Positions 17,361 through 25,250 of a stretch of 64,000 nt of DNA are shown here, piece after piece; positions within the stretch are counted from its first letter, which is position 1, and each line of letters starts with the position of its first letter. Source of the stretch: Shewanella corallii (GTDB lineage Bacteria > Pseudomonadota > Gammaproteobacteria > Enterobacterales > Shewanellaceae); the NCBI RefSeq assembly GCF_023349125.1, contig NZ_JAKIKT010000001.1, positions 1,054,001 through 1,118,000 of the forward strand, given 5' to 3'. A program made the translations under genes and the position numbers. The notes beneath the pieces were generated by a model that worked only from the letters and a program-made list of their open reading frames with translations, made no database searches and was not told where the DNA came from.

Positions 17361-19229
17361 TTAATTCTTGGTCTTTGTCGGGAAGAAGCCATAGCGTCCT
17401 GAGTTTTTCTTAGTAAACTGAACAATCTGCTTTCCTGAACTATACTTACTCGGTATAGACTTTTTATTTTCAAAAACAATAATCTGTTTAGCCTTCCAAG
17501 CTGACAAGCTATCAAAGAACTTAATATTTACATCCGTACCTTTAAGGTCATCTTCCTCATTCTCAGGCTCTTCATAGGCAAGTAATGGTGAATCAAGTAT
17601 CGAAAACCCTAAGTGAGGAAGCTCATTCTCTTCTGTATATTTCATCAGTCCGAGAGTGGCTGCAGCATGTGTAATAGCGCGGTATCCTTTGCCATTGCTA
17701 ATTCTATGCTTCCCGTTAATAACAAAATCACCTGTATCCTTATCAAAGTGAACATCATTAGAATTAGGCAACCCCCAATCATGAAGAAAGTTCCGTACTT
17801 CTTTCGAAAGCTCAAACAAAGCGCTTGTTGGCAAACTCCTTTCGCTTTCGCCCTTGCCTTTTGATTCATTCTTCGGAGCTGAATTTTCTAAATCTTCTTT
17901 CTTTTTAGTTAGGAAAATTAACTGTTCATGCTGTTTTATTGACACATTTACTTGAGATTTAATATTGAAAAGTTCCGAATAATTGGTTCTCTGCTCCACT
18001 AGCTCAGGATTCGCAATATCTAATTCTTTAGCCACAGAAGACATTTTATCCCTAATGGATGGTAACTGTTCACTAATTGAACTTAACTCTGAATTAAGAT
18101 TGTTCACAGTTAATTTAAGTTCATTACTAAGTCCTTCAATTTTAAATTTTTCTGATACTGCTGCTGCAACAACATTCTGAATCCCCGCATCACAATCTTG
18201 ATGAGTTTTATCCTCAGAAACGCGTCTTCCACAGGTGGGACATTTTTCAGTTGGTAATGCTTCGAACAAAATTCCTGTTTCAGAGATACTTTCAAGTCTA
18301 GCTATATCTGAAGCATACTGACTTTGTAGCAGATTGAACCGGGATAACATTTCCTTTACTTCATCGATTCTTTTGCGTTTGAGTTCTAACTCTTCTCTTA
18401 ACGCAGCCCGATTATTGACTAAGCTATTGTATTTTTTCTCATTGGCATCAAGAGTAGAACGTTCTTTCAATATGGTTTCTGATAATCTCTTATCTTGGTC
18501 TCTAAGCTCCGCCAATGAATTTTCTAATGTAGATATATCACCTAATGAATTACCTTGTTCTTCTATCAACTCCTTTAATAATTCTATCTTTGCTTCTCTA
18601 GATAGAGCTTTTCTTTCAACTTCTGCTGGTAACAATGAGCTATCATCTACCCCCGTAAGAATAAATTTTAGCCTAGACTTATGCTCAGTTTCTTTTGTGT
18701 ATTGTTCACTAATATATGGTGAGGATTCTTTTTGAATATTGGCTTCATTAACAACAAAAAGATCTAGCGAATTTCTTAAAGTTAAGCTAACCAGCCCATT
18801 ATGCGCATTTTTTTTAAATTTTTTGTTAGATAAATTAACTTTCTCTAGTATGAAAGAAGAAATGCTTTTGATCTTTTTTGTTTCAGTCTTAGGCTTTAAA
18901 ATGACCGGCTCGATATCTAGCGGCTTATTTTTATGCAATCCTTCGAAGCATTCATAATTTCCACCATCTATATTTCTTACAAATGTGAAACACTCTGATT
19001 TAGAAAACTCTACACCTAGAATTACTTGATCATAACCTTCGTGTTCAGGAAGCTCTTTCAATGGCTTTTCTGAACCCAACATAAAGTCAATTCCATCTAA
19101 AACGGATGACTTGCCTGTATTTGAAGGGCCATATATTAAATTCAAACCACTTCCAAACTCTATTTCTGCTGATTCCTTTAACGGGCCAGCAAAAACAATA
19201 AATCTAATTTCCATTTCAACAATACTCAA
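17361..19229 (-). CDS. cassette operon: ABC-3C system ATPase (Rad50/SMC-like)
   Basis: 622 residues. The N-terminal half-ATPase has Walker A GPSNTGKSSVLDGIDFMLGS (about 33-52). Long coiled coils flank a zinc-hook-like CPTCGRR (about 330). The C-terminal half-ATPase has the Walker B-like LGFSILDSPLLAYEEPE. This is the Rad50-like ATPase of ABC-three-component systems, defined by comparative genomics as conflict/defence operons in which the ATPase is thought to sense or remodel nucleic acid and license a nuclease or other effector. Its start overlaps the middle component by 4 bp. The call rests on architecture and on both partners being present. Confidence 0.85.
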   Translation of the reverse strand: MSIVEMEIRFIVFAGPLKESAEIEFGSGLNLIYGPSNTGKSSVLDGIDFMLGSEKPLKELPEHEGYDQVILGVEFSKSECFTFVRNIDGGNYECFEGLHKNKPLDIEPVILKPKTETKKIKSISSFILEKVNLSNKKFKKNAHNGLVSLTLRNSLDLFVVNEANIQKESSPYISEQYTKETEHKSRLKFILTGVDDSSLLPAEVERKALSREAKIELLKELIEEQGNSLGDISTLENSLAELRDQDKRLSETILKERSTLDANEKKYNSLVNNRAALREELELKRKRIDEVKEMLSRFNLLQSQYASDIARLESISETGILFEALPTEKCPTCGRRVSEDKTHQDCDAGIQNVVAAAVSEKFKIEGLSNELKLTVNNLNSELSSISEQLPSIRDKMSSVAKELDIANPELVEQRTNYSELFNIKSQVNVSIKQHEQLIFLTKKKEDLENSAPKNESKGKGESERSLPTSALFELSKEVRNFLHDWGLPNSNDVHFDKDTGDFVINGKHRISNGKGYRAITHAAATLGLMKYTEENELPHLGFSILDSPLLAYEEPENEEDDLKGTDVNIKFFDSLSAWKAKQIIVFENKKSIPSKYSSGKQIVQFTKKNSGRYGFFPTKTKN

Positions 19230-19732
19230 CCATTTTTCGAAATTGACATTTCTGCTATCTGGAATTCATCTCTCCAGCGATCAAATGCGGAATTGAAAAC
19301 CTCCGTAAACAACCTATCACCATGATCGTTATACATAATGATAGCCCACTGCGCTCTTTGATTAAGTTCTTTTATATATTCATTTGTTAAGCATTCGATA
19401 AAGACACTAGCAAGTTCTGTGGCACGGTAATAGAAACCATCAGGTGTTATAACTTTTTCTACAAGCCTTTTGCTCTCCATAAGAGCAAGACCATTCTCTA
19501 CTAACGGCCTCCTTACCAAAAGCTCACCACTTCTTTGTACAACATTTGGGTGTAAGCTTGGTGGAGCGTTTGCAATATCTCCGGTATGAACAACAATATG
19601 ATCCAAAGCCAATAGCTGCTGTATATCGAACTTATTATCTAGGTTAACGACTAATATACATACTGCCCGCACTCCAGTTTCTAGGGCATTATTGAATATG
19701 TAGTCTGAATGTAGAACTTCACTCATCGTCAT
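19226..19732 (-). CDS. cassette operon: ABC-3C middle component
   Basis: 168 residues, winged-helix-like. The signature LLALDHIVVHTGDI, then PPSLHPNVVQRSGELLVRR, then GLALMESKRLV, matches the small middle component of ABC-3C systems, thought to bridge the effector and the ATPase. It overlaps the effector gene by 14 bp and the ATPase gene by 4 bp, so the three are translationally coupled. Either ATG (19732 or 19726) is possible. Confidence 0.8.
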   Translation of the reverse strand: MTMSEVLHSDYIFNNALETGVRAVCILVVNLDNKFDIQQLLALDHIVVHTGDIANAPPSLHPNVVQRSGELLVRRPLVENGLALMESKRLVEKVITPDGFYYRATELASVFIECLTNEYIKELNQRAQWAIIMYNDHGDRLFTEVFNSAFDRWRDEFQIAEMSISKNG

Positions 19733-20822
19733 TCAACCATTTCAATTTATCATCATTGGCTAATTGATGGCATATGCCATATCTATCTTTTACCCTGATA
19801 GTTTCAAATAGACCATTTGAATCAAGAGGAACTGACTTTGACTCGCTTAAAACAGTCTTAAGTTTAACTAAGCCATTTTCATAATCATCTTCTGCTGCAT
19901 CTATCACTCCATCAAACATGTCACTCTGAAGCGCTTCGAATGTCCCTAGCGGAACAGAATCTCGTGCAAAGGTTCTTAACGATTCAGCAAAGTAGAAGTA
20001 TTCTCTTTGTCTAGTAAAATGATTTTTAAGGTCTGGGAAGTAATCCATCTGAAAGTTTTGTTTTTCAATACCTTTACTATCAGCATAAGCATTATGTAAT
20101 TGCTCTATATAGCGGGCTTCATTCTTTTGAAAAACCTCAGGTGGCTTTAAAGGCGTAGGTCGATCTTTTAAGCCACCACCAAACCTGATCAAGTAGTATG
20201 GTGTTTCCCTATATTCCTCGATAATTTGATTTACCGGTTTATATTTGAAAATGCTAAAGTCAAAACCCGTGACGAATTTTTTAAATTCACCCTCCAGTAA
20301 AATTTCTTTTGTTGTTGTTATGCTCTTAGAACACCAGCCATCCCACTCTTCAAAAAGCTTATCCTTCAGCTTATCTGAATTTAATAGTAGTTTTTTGAGC
20401 GAGGGGCCACAGTCCTTAGGAGCAAAAAAGTAATAACAATTTGGCTTTGTCAAATTGCCATTGTAAACATGCCACAACAACTTACCAATTTCAGGGATTG
20501 CAGTTCCTGGTGCCAAAGGGTCACCTTTATAGTACTTGCATTGGTAATTTTCCCAACTTCCAGAAAATCCATTCTCAGTGTGAAAACAAGCAACATCAAC
20601 TCCAAAATCATTAGCTCCACCTAAGCGTGTTACAAGGTGATATTTCGACTTTTGAAATGTGCCCCACTCCTCTAAAAAGCATTCCCACTCTTCTGCTGAG
20701 AAGAGAAATAAGTGCTGCCTAGGAGTTATTAATTTCCCATATGAAACTTGTCGGGAAGACGCAGTGTCGTTTTCACTCTTAGGTTTAGCTAATTCGAGAT
20801 CATTTAAGTCGAAGTCTAGCAC
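19719..20822 (-). CDS. cassette operon: ABC-3C effector with PD-(D/E)XK-like nuclease motif
   Basis: 367 residues from a GTG at 20822 with an AAGGAAG ribosome site 8 bases upstream. Near residues 67-98, FGVDVACF followed by WENYQCKYYKGD gives the D...QxK pattern of Mrr-like restriction-endonuclease folds. The rest (for example PNCYYFFAPKDCGPSLKKLL and EARYIEQLHNAYAD) resembles ABC-3C C-terminal components that contact the middle protein. It is the first gene of the operon. The likely job is DNA cleavage once the ATPase detects an invader; this is inferred from the family. Confidence 0.75.
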   Translation of the reverse strand: MLDFDLNDLELAKPKSENDTASSRQVSYGKLITPRQHLFLFSAEEWECFLEEWGTFQKSKYHLVTRLGGANDFGVDVACFHTENGFSGSWENYQCKYYKGDPLAPGTAIPEIGKLLWHVYNGNLTKPNCYYFFAPKDCGPSLKKLLLNSDKLKDKLFEEWDGWCSKSITTTKEILLEGEFKKFVTGFDFSIFKYKPVNQIIEEYRETPYYLIRFGGGLKDRPTPLKPPEVFQKNEARYIEQLHNAYADSKGIEKQNFQMDYFPDLKNHFTRQREYFYFAESLRTFARDSVPLGTFEALQSDMFDGVIDAAEDDYENGLVKLKTVLSESKSVPLDSNGLFETIRVKDRYGICHQLANDDKLKWLNDDE

Positions 20823-20909
20823 TGAAAAAACTTCCTTTTTCTAGGCATGGTTCCCACGCATTATTTTTACAATTTGAATGTTCAGGCAATCACGTGATGA
20901 GATTATACT

Positions 20910-21008
20910 CTATAACACCCACTTAAGTTGTGATTGAACGTGTGCCATGTTTGAGTGCTGGCGAGTTCGGCACACGTTTACGAATCCGACTTAAAGCGTT
21001 TGTTATAA
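20910..21008 (-). other. attC-like recombination site D
   Basis: Minus strand: TTATAAC (21002-21008), AAACGCTTTAAGTCGGATTC, a stem (CGTGTGCC and GGCACACG), AATCACAACTTAAGTGGGT, then GTTATAG (20910-20916). The outer arms (CTTTAAG and CTTAAGTGGGTGTTA) pair with one bulge, as in VCR-like sites. Confidence 0.78.
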
Positions 21009-21011
21009 AAA

Positions 21012-21119
21012 CTATGCCTTGGGCTTGTTCTTAGGCGGTGGTGGTGGCTGCTTCTTGTGGTTAATAATCATACGCGTTGGCGGAGGAGGAGGTGGTGGTG
21101 CTTTCTTATTATCTGTCAT
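21012..21119 (-). CDS. cassette gene: 35-residue polyproline peptide
   Basis: An ATG at 21119, 4 bp after the stop of the membrane-protein gene. It encodes MTDNKKAPPPPPPPTRM, then IINHKKQPPPPPKNKPKA, with two Pro runs (7 and 5) in a Lys-rich, basic chain. The stop lies just inside attC site D, as for the other cassettes. A TGAGGTAA ribosome-like stretch precedes it. Polyproline stalls ribosomes without EF-P, and Pro-rich peptides bind SH3-like folds, so a role as a translation sensor or partner of the membrane protein is conceivable. No function is known to me. Confidence 0.6.
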   Translation of the reverse strand: MTDNKKAPPPPPPPTRMIINHKKQPPPPPKNKPKA

Positions 21120-21123
21120 TGCA

Positions 21124-21687
21124 TTACCTCAAATTTTGCTCTGAGATTAACTTTACTTTGGTAGGCTTATCTTGTTCTAAGTTATATGAATAATAAGGGA
21201 TATATGAGACAAGTGCCAATACTGAAGCAATACTCATTGAAAACACACCTAAGTATAATTTTCTTGCTCTCGACTCATTCACTTCTGAGTTAAAAGATGC
21301 ACATTTTATGTAATAGTCGATTAGCGCCTGCTTATATGTTTCGATAACGGTTTCACCAGAGTCATCTTCCTCATAGTGATTTTTCAGTACGTTTCGATAG
21401 TCTTCGAGTTCGGTAGGAAGAGGCAAAAACTCATACTTTGAACCACCCCATGCACTTTTTAAAAAAAACACGGATATACAGGTGATTACTATCGAGAAAA
21501 CATAAATTAAGCTAAACGTTGCAACTCCTAAAGGTTCACCGGAAAAGTTAACTTTTTCGAATATATAAGCTAAAAAGCCAATTAGTACGATGACTGCTGC
21601 TGTAGGCGCTTGTAAACGATTATCAAAAACTTCGCTTCGCTGAATTTCGAAATGATATGCGTCTTTATAATATGCTAATAGATCCAT
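21124..21687 (-). CDS. cassette gene: three-helix membrane protein, possible defence effector
   Basis: 187 residues: a charged N-terminal helix (YHFEIQRSEVFDNRLQAP), two adjacent membrane helices (AAVIVLIGFLAYIF and FSLIYVFSIVITCISVFFL), a soluble helical middle and a third helix (LGVFSMSIASVLALVSYI). The layout is close to SLATT-like or other small membrane effectors of nucleotide-triggered defence systems, but no enzyme partner is present. It forms a two-gene cassette with the polyproline peptide. Family assignment is uncertain. Confidence 0.6.
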   Translation of the reverse strand: MDLLAYYKDAYHFEIQRSEVFDNRLQAPTAAVIVLIGFLAYIFEKVNFSGEPLGVATFSLIYVFSIVITCISVFFLKSAWGGSKYEFLPLPTELEDYRNVLKNHYEEDDSGETVIETYKQALIDYYIKCASFNSEVNESRARKLYLGVFSMSIASVLALVSYIPYYSYNLEQDKPTKVKLISEQNLR

Positions 21688-21719
21688 TTCCCTTCATTAA
21701 CTCCCAACTATCCTAGTTG

Positions 21720-21840
21720 TTATAACGCCCTGTTAAGGTGTGAGCAACGCAATACCGAAGCTCCCGCATACTGCCTTAAACACAACAACGCATAGCAAAA
21801 ATGCCAAGCGTTGCGAATCACTCTTAAATAGATGTTATAT
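21720..21840 (-). other. attC-like recombination site G
   Basis: Minus strand: ATATAAC (21834-21840), ATCTATTTAAGAGTGATTCG, CAACGCTTGGC, a stem, TTGCGTTGCTCACACCTTAA, then GTTATAA (21720-21726). This is the clearest VCR-like site in the window, nearly the same as site B in both arms. Confidence 0.82.
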
Positions 21841-21845
21841 GTGTA

Positions 21846-22193
21846 TCAACAATCAGGATTAGTTTCCCCTTCAGTCTCATCAGAGCTATTCTGCTTTCTA
21901 TCAAGAACCCTCTTACATAAGTCAATGATAGTAGTAAGAGAAACCCAAAAGACACCTACACCACCTAATGCAATTAACATTTTGTCGTTTGAAAAATCGC
22001 CAAAATTCTTAGTTCCGAACAACGCTTCATAAGCTAGATTAATCCCTGATATGCCACCTGTAATAGATAATGCTACTGAGAATATTTCAGTCAATATTGG
22101 CAGAGACCTAGTTACCATAAGCGATAACAATACAAAAGCAATACCAGAAACAAGTACAAAACTAGCTACAATTTCTTGTGGAGAAAGGTTCAT
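21846..22193 (-). CDS. cassette gene: membrane protein, second of a pair
   Basis: 115 residues with three predicted helices (IVASFVLVSGIAFVLLSLMV; a second near LTEIFSVALSITGGISGI; MLIALGGVGVFWVSLTTII) and an acidic soluble tail. Its ATG overlaps the stop of the upstream gene by 4 bp, so the two are coupled. The ribosome site lies in the AAGGAGAAGAAAAA end of that gene. Unknown family. Confidence 0.6.
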   Translation of the reverse strand: MNLSPQEIVASFVLVSGIAFVLLSLMVTRSLPILTEIFSVALSITGGISGINLAYEALFGTKNFGDFSNDKMLIALGGVGVFWVSLTTIIDLCKRVLDRKQNSSDETEGETNPDC

Positions 22194-22585
22194 TTTTTCT
22201 TCTCCTTTTCGATAATCTCAAGTACATCTTGCCTATACTTTTCAGCTTCACGAAGATCCTCATCAGAAAGTGTTCGTGTACTTTTGAGAATTTTACTAAT
22301 TAGTTGTTCTTTTTCTTTCTTTTGTTGAAAGTAAGATATAACGACAGTACTCAGACCAAATATTGCAGACCCAACACCTACTGATAATTTACTCATCTCC
22401 GGAAAAACGTAGCTAGCAAGCACAGCGGCACCAGCTATTGTCGCGATAATTGTACTCACGAAGACTTGCATTCGCTGTAAACTTTGAGTTTTCTTAGAGT
22501 ATTTGGCCAAAAAAACTAAAGTTTCAGCATCAGCTTTCTTCATATTCTCGTAGAACTTATCTACATCTATATTATTCTTTTCCAA
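22190..22585 (-). CDS. cassette gene: membrane protein, first of a pair
   Basis: 131 residues: a helical N-terminus, two membrane helices (FVSTIIATIAGAAVLASYVF and VGSAIFGLSTVVISYF) and a long charged C-terminal helix rich in Lys and Glu. It is the first gene after the array boundary in the intact element. Together with the overlapping 115-residue protein it may form a heteromeric membrane complex. I do not recognise it. Confidence 0.6.
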   Translation of the reverse strand: MEKNNIDVDKFYENMKKADAETLVFLAKYSKKTQSLQRMQVFVSTIIATIAGAAVLASYVFPEMSKLSVGVGSAIFGLSTVVISYFQQKKEKEQLISKILKSTRTLSDEDLREAEKYRQDVLEIIEKEKKK

Positions 22586-22626
22586 AATGACTCTCTTTAT
22601 TCTCGATATTTCATCTACACATATAA

Positions 22627-23070
22627 CATTTTATTATTGAGACCTTGCAAGCTCGGCCTACCTTCTAATGAAGGAGATGATTTATGTTCAGTCGAAGCAA
22701 AAAGTACCAACAGGAGCTTGCTAATTCGGCTCCAGCTAAGCGACAGAAACTATTCTGTCGCTTGTCTTTCAGACACGCTTCCGCCCCTGAATTACGGGTT
22801 CCAGCGTCCCTGCTGCCCTGTACGGGTTAAATTTTTGCTGTTCTTTCGAACGGTGGCAGGAAGTTATCACGTTATAACTCGCTGTTCTGTAAGATATCCT
22901 CCATTTCTTTCATGTTCAGGCTTATTCGCTCAATGATTACGCGAATCGGCGCATTGGTGGTTAGAACTGCTAAATCAAATTGCAGATGTTAGATAAGTCC
23001 ACTTCTGTACAGTTATTGACAGTACTCCAAGGAAGAGCATTTAGAGCTTGGAGCGTGAGACATTGTCCAT
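22627..23070. repeat. conserved array-boundary block, intact-element copy
   Basis: Same block as 13981-14612 and in the same place: between the first cassette and the 3' end of rep. On the minus strand its inner edge is CAATAATAAAATG|TTATATG. The boundary hairpin has lost about 17 bp here, most simply by recombination between its two CTTGCAAG arms. The second hairpin (AAGCGACAGAA/TTCTGTCGCTT, about 22738-22763) is perfect in both copies, with only a loop change, which suggests it is maintained. Possible roles: attI-like acceptor, cassette promoter, or replication origin. Confidence 0.75.
22684..22830 (+). CDS. possible 48-residue basic peptide in the conserved block
   Basis: An ATG at 22684 lies 7 bases after AAGGAGATG, a strong ribosome site. 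It encodes a basic peptide beginning MFSRSKKYQQELANSAPAKR and ending SLLPCTG. The decayed copy keeps the ribosome site and MYRRSKKYQ but then stops. The frame crosses the perfect hairpin, so the DNA may be constrained for other reasons. Weak call. Confidence 0.35.
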   Translation: MFSRSKKYQQELANSAPAKRQKLFCRLSFRHASAPELRVPASLLPCTG

Positions 23071-24680
23071 TCATGCACTCGGGTGATGATCTCAACTCCC
23101 AAGCTGATAACCCCTTTCAAGCGAGTCAGGGTTTCATCTCCGTAACGGTTCGATTTGAATTGCTGGTTTGGGGGAATGGTAGGCGGGTTGTCTATTAGGG
23201 GAGGCTGATTTGGTAACGCAGATTGTGGCTTAACGTCCATCACGGCTTGATACAGAGGGCGGATGGTTTGCTCGTTACGTTTACAGAATACGCCACCCAT
23301 TAGTTCGGTAAATTCTTGCCAGTTGCTTTGGTCAGCGGTTTTACGGATTTCTTCTATCCACTCTAATTCTGCTTCTTTAATGGCTTCCAGCCTGCGCAGC
23401 TCCCTCCAGACGCTAACACTGACGCCACCCAGTTGTTGAAATTGACGTATGCCCCAGCAGGAAGCCCAAGCGCGAACCCGGACGGCGGATTCTTTAGCAT
23501 CTTTGCCATAGTTATCTGCATCAATACCTTCACCGTCTATGTTCTTGGATATGTACTTGGCGATATAGCCAGTCGCAGATCCCTTGTCGGGATCTATACG
23601 TTCTACAGTGAATCTGTGTTTGGCCGCGCCCGGCTCGTTACCGTCCTCTTCAAAGCAATAGTTTTTAAATGTGTCGATGATTGCAGCTTCATGTTCAGGT
23701 TCCATAAACAGTAACAGATGCCAGTGGGGTGTTCCGTCATGATGTGGCTCTGCGACTCGAAAGCCGAAAACAGATATTCCCTTATGCCCCAATGCTGCTC
23801 TTATACGGGAGAAGGTCAGGCAGAGATACTGCTGTCCGTCTTGCGGTGTTGCGCCGTTCCAGTTGGGGTTTTTGCAGCCCGATTTCGACAGGCTGCGGTG
23901 GTATTTGGACGGGCAAGTCATGGTCAGGAACAGCGCACTGTACGACAACGCTTTGGCGCACTCTTCAAAGCCATGGGTTCTGACCATGAGTTCAGCCCGG
24001 CGAATGGCCGGGTTGGATACGTTAAGGCTGGAGAGTTCGGCAAGACTGGTGCTATAGCCGTCTTCATTGGTCGCTATGGTCTCTTGCAGAAACGCTTGGT
24101 TGTCCACCCAGCGGTTCTGTATATGGCTAAAACTCAGAGCGCTGATATAGATGCCCCGTTGTTTGTTCACTTGGTTGAAGTGGCGCGAAAGGGTTTCCAG
24201 TTGTCTTGTATGTTGGGTCTTGAGTTTTCTGCGCCACCAGTCCGGATCTTTAGCGCGGTTCAATACCCCGTTAACCTTAACGGTATCAGACTCCGTTAAC
24301 AGTCCTTCTTCGACTGCCGTTAACGTTTTTGTAGGTAAAGGATGTGGTTCCAGTCCTTGGGCTTTTATGTAGTTGACCGTCAGTTTGTATAGGCCACAAA
24401 GGGGCATAGAGTGATACTGGAGCTGTAAGCACAAGCATTGCCTTGAGTGGATCTTGGCCGACACGGTGCAATCTCTGTAGTCAATATTGATGTGCTGGTG
24501 TGGGTCGTGATTGTGAAGGATAGCTGCAATCGCTTTACGTTCCGCCAATACGCCCAGATTTGCTTCCCTGCGAGTAGGCTTGTTGAGGTAGTCGGCCATT
24601 ATTTCCTGTTTGAAATGTTCAGGGATTCCATCGACCTGCTTACTTAGCCAAGCCGTATCGTGTGGGTGTACTTCAGGCAT
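23013..24680 (-). CDS. P2 gpA-type rolling-circle replication endonuclease
   Basis: 555 residues. Family landmarks: ALFLTMTCPSKYHRS, the HUH metal motif HDGTPHWHLLLFM (about 345), and the paired catalytic tyrosines in TGYIAKYISKNIDG, spaced by three residues as in P2 gpA and phiX174 A proteins. HUH initiators nick one strand at the origin and stay covalently attached while the element replicates. It is the last gene of an operon with overlapping neighbours (8 bp with the upstream gene). The 3' end enters the conserved block. An element with rep and int but no virion genes is satellite-like. Confidence 0.9.
   Translation of the reverse strand: MPEVHPHDTAWLSKQVDGIPEHFKQEIMADYLNKPTRREANLGVLAERKAIAAILHNHDPHQHINIDYRDCTVSAKIHSRQCLCLQLQYHSMPLCGLYKLTVNYIKAQGLEPHPLPTKTLTAVEEGLLTESDTVKVNGVLNRAKDPDWWRRKLKTQHTRQLETLSRHFNQVNKQRGIYISALSFSHIQNRWVDNQAFLQETIATNEDGYSTSLAELSSLNVSNPAIRRAELMVRTHGFEECAKALSYSALFLTMTCPSKYHRSLSKSGCKNPNWNGATPQDGQQYLCLTFSRIRAALGHKGISVFGFRVAEPHHDGTPHWHLLLFMEPEHEAAIIDTFKNYCFEEDGNEPGAAKHRFTVERIDPDKGSATGYIAKYISKNIDGEGIDADNYGKDAKESAVRVRAWASCWGIRQFQQLGGVSVSVWRELRRLEAIKEAELEWIEEIRKTADQSNWQEFTELMGGVFCKRNEQTIRPLYQAVMDVKPQSALPNQPPLIDNPPTIPPNQQFKSNRYGDETLTRLKGVISLGVEIITRVHEWTMSHAPSSKCSSLEYCQ
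24269..24325. repeat. cluster of GTTAAC-type palindromes inside rep
   Basis: Four related sites, CGTTAACC, CCTTAACGG, CCGTTAAC and CCGTTAACG, within 57 bp of the rep coding sequence. Similar sites recur at 25051-25134. Their density in coding sequence of otherwise mixed composition suggests a bound protein, but no function is shown. Confidence 0.4.
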
Positions 24681-24972
24681 AGCGATTCTCTCCCGGTTGG
24701 GCTACTGCATTGGCGACAGTGAGTCCCTTTTCGTTAAGGGCGAGGCGAGTCCATCGAAGCCCGGAATGATAGTGATGTTTTTCTTTAAGTAGCCCTTCCC
24801 GTTTAAGGCGGAACAGGCTTCGTTGATTGAAGTGGCCGGGATAGTTGTTCAGCTCTGCCACAGAGCCCAAATCCGGGCACACTTCGGTACAGACCTCGAC
24901 AACGTATCCAGCGGCGAGATAATGAATAAGCGTTTTCTGTTCATCACTGAAAGTGGGGATTTTGTATTTCAT
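24673..24972 (-). CDS. small winged-helix-like protein of the replication operon
   Basis: 99 residues, predicted helical DNA-binding layout: SDEQKTLIHYLAAGYVVEV, then FNQRSLFRLKREGLLKEKHH, then RWTRLALNEKGLTVANAV, a helix-turn-helix plus wing pattern. ATG overlaps the upstream stop by 4 bp and its end overlaps rep by 8 bp. It may control or load the replication initiator. Confidence 0.6.
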   Translation of the reverse strand: MKYKIPTFSDEQKTLIHYLAAGYVVEVCTEVCPDLGSVAELNNYPGHFNQRSLFRLKREGLLKEKHHYHSGLRWTRLALNEKGLTVANAVAQPGENRYA

Positions 24973-25250
24973 TGCTTATCCCCCAGCGGCAATGTGTTGC
25001 CACACTCTGTTGACATCATTACGTAACGCGCCGTGATATCAGACTCACAGTCGTTAACGGTGTCTGTACCCGTTAATGGGGAAGCGCCTTTGGTTTCCGT
25101 TAACGGGGATTCTGTTAAGGGGGCTGTTAACGGGGGCTTGGTCTCGTTATATAACCAAACGGACGTGATCAGCGCACATAGCATAAAGACATTCAACAGC
25201 GTTATGGTTACTAGAAGAACGGCATCAAAAATTTTATAAAGTGTGCTCAT
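24969..25250 (-). CDS. single-helix membrane protein with PLT repeats
   Basis: 93 residues from the ATG at 25250, preceded by GGGAGGGTTT and preferred to an earlier start at 25310. One membrane helix (IFDAVLLVTITLLNVFMLCA), then a Pro-Leu-Thr repeat region (PPLTAPLTESPLTE, later SPLTGT), then a Cys-containing tail. The repeats are encoded by the GTTAACGG palindromes at 25051-25134, so DNA-level constraint may explain them. It overlaps the AlpA-like gene by 17 bp. Confidence 0.6.
   Translation of the reverse strand: MSTLYKIFDAVLLVTITLLNVFMLCALITSVWLYNETKPPLTAPLTESPLTETKGASPLTGTDTVNDCESDITARYVMMSTECGNTLPLGDKQ
25051..25134. repeat. second cluster of GTTAACGG-type sites
   Basis: TCGTTAACGG, CGTTAATGGG, CCGTTAACGGG, CTGTTAAGG and CTGTTAACGG occur within 84 bp, encoding the PLT repeats of the membrane protein. 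With the four at 24269-24325, this makes at least nine related sites in about 870 bp. Confidence 0.45.

Noticed and set aside
9076-22630. Complete integron
   Set aside because: No integron integrase (IntI with its extra domain) is encoded. The only full tyrosine recombinase has a P4-type arm domain and tRNA-type att sites, so the arrays are attC clusters without intI.
22637-22936. 99-residue plus-strand open frame, and the similar frames at 13999-14534
   Set aside because: They cross the perfect hairpin and the boundary hairpin, break by frameshift between copies, and have a Cys/Phe/Arg-rich composition typical of non-coding frames.
23433-24299. Plus-strand open frames opposite rep
   Set aside because: The minus strand encodes a rep protein with HUH and paired-Tyr motifs; the opposite frames have no ribosome site or domain.
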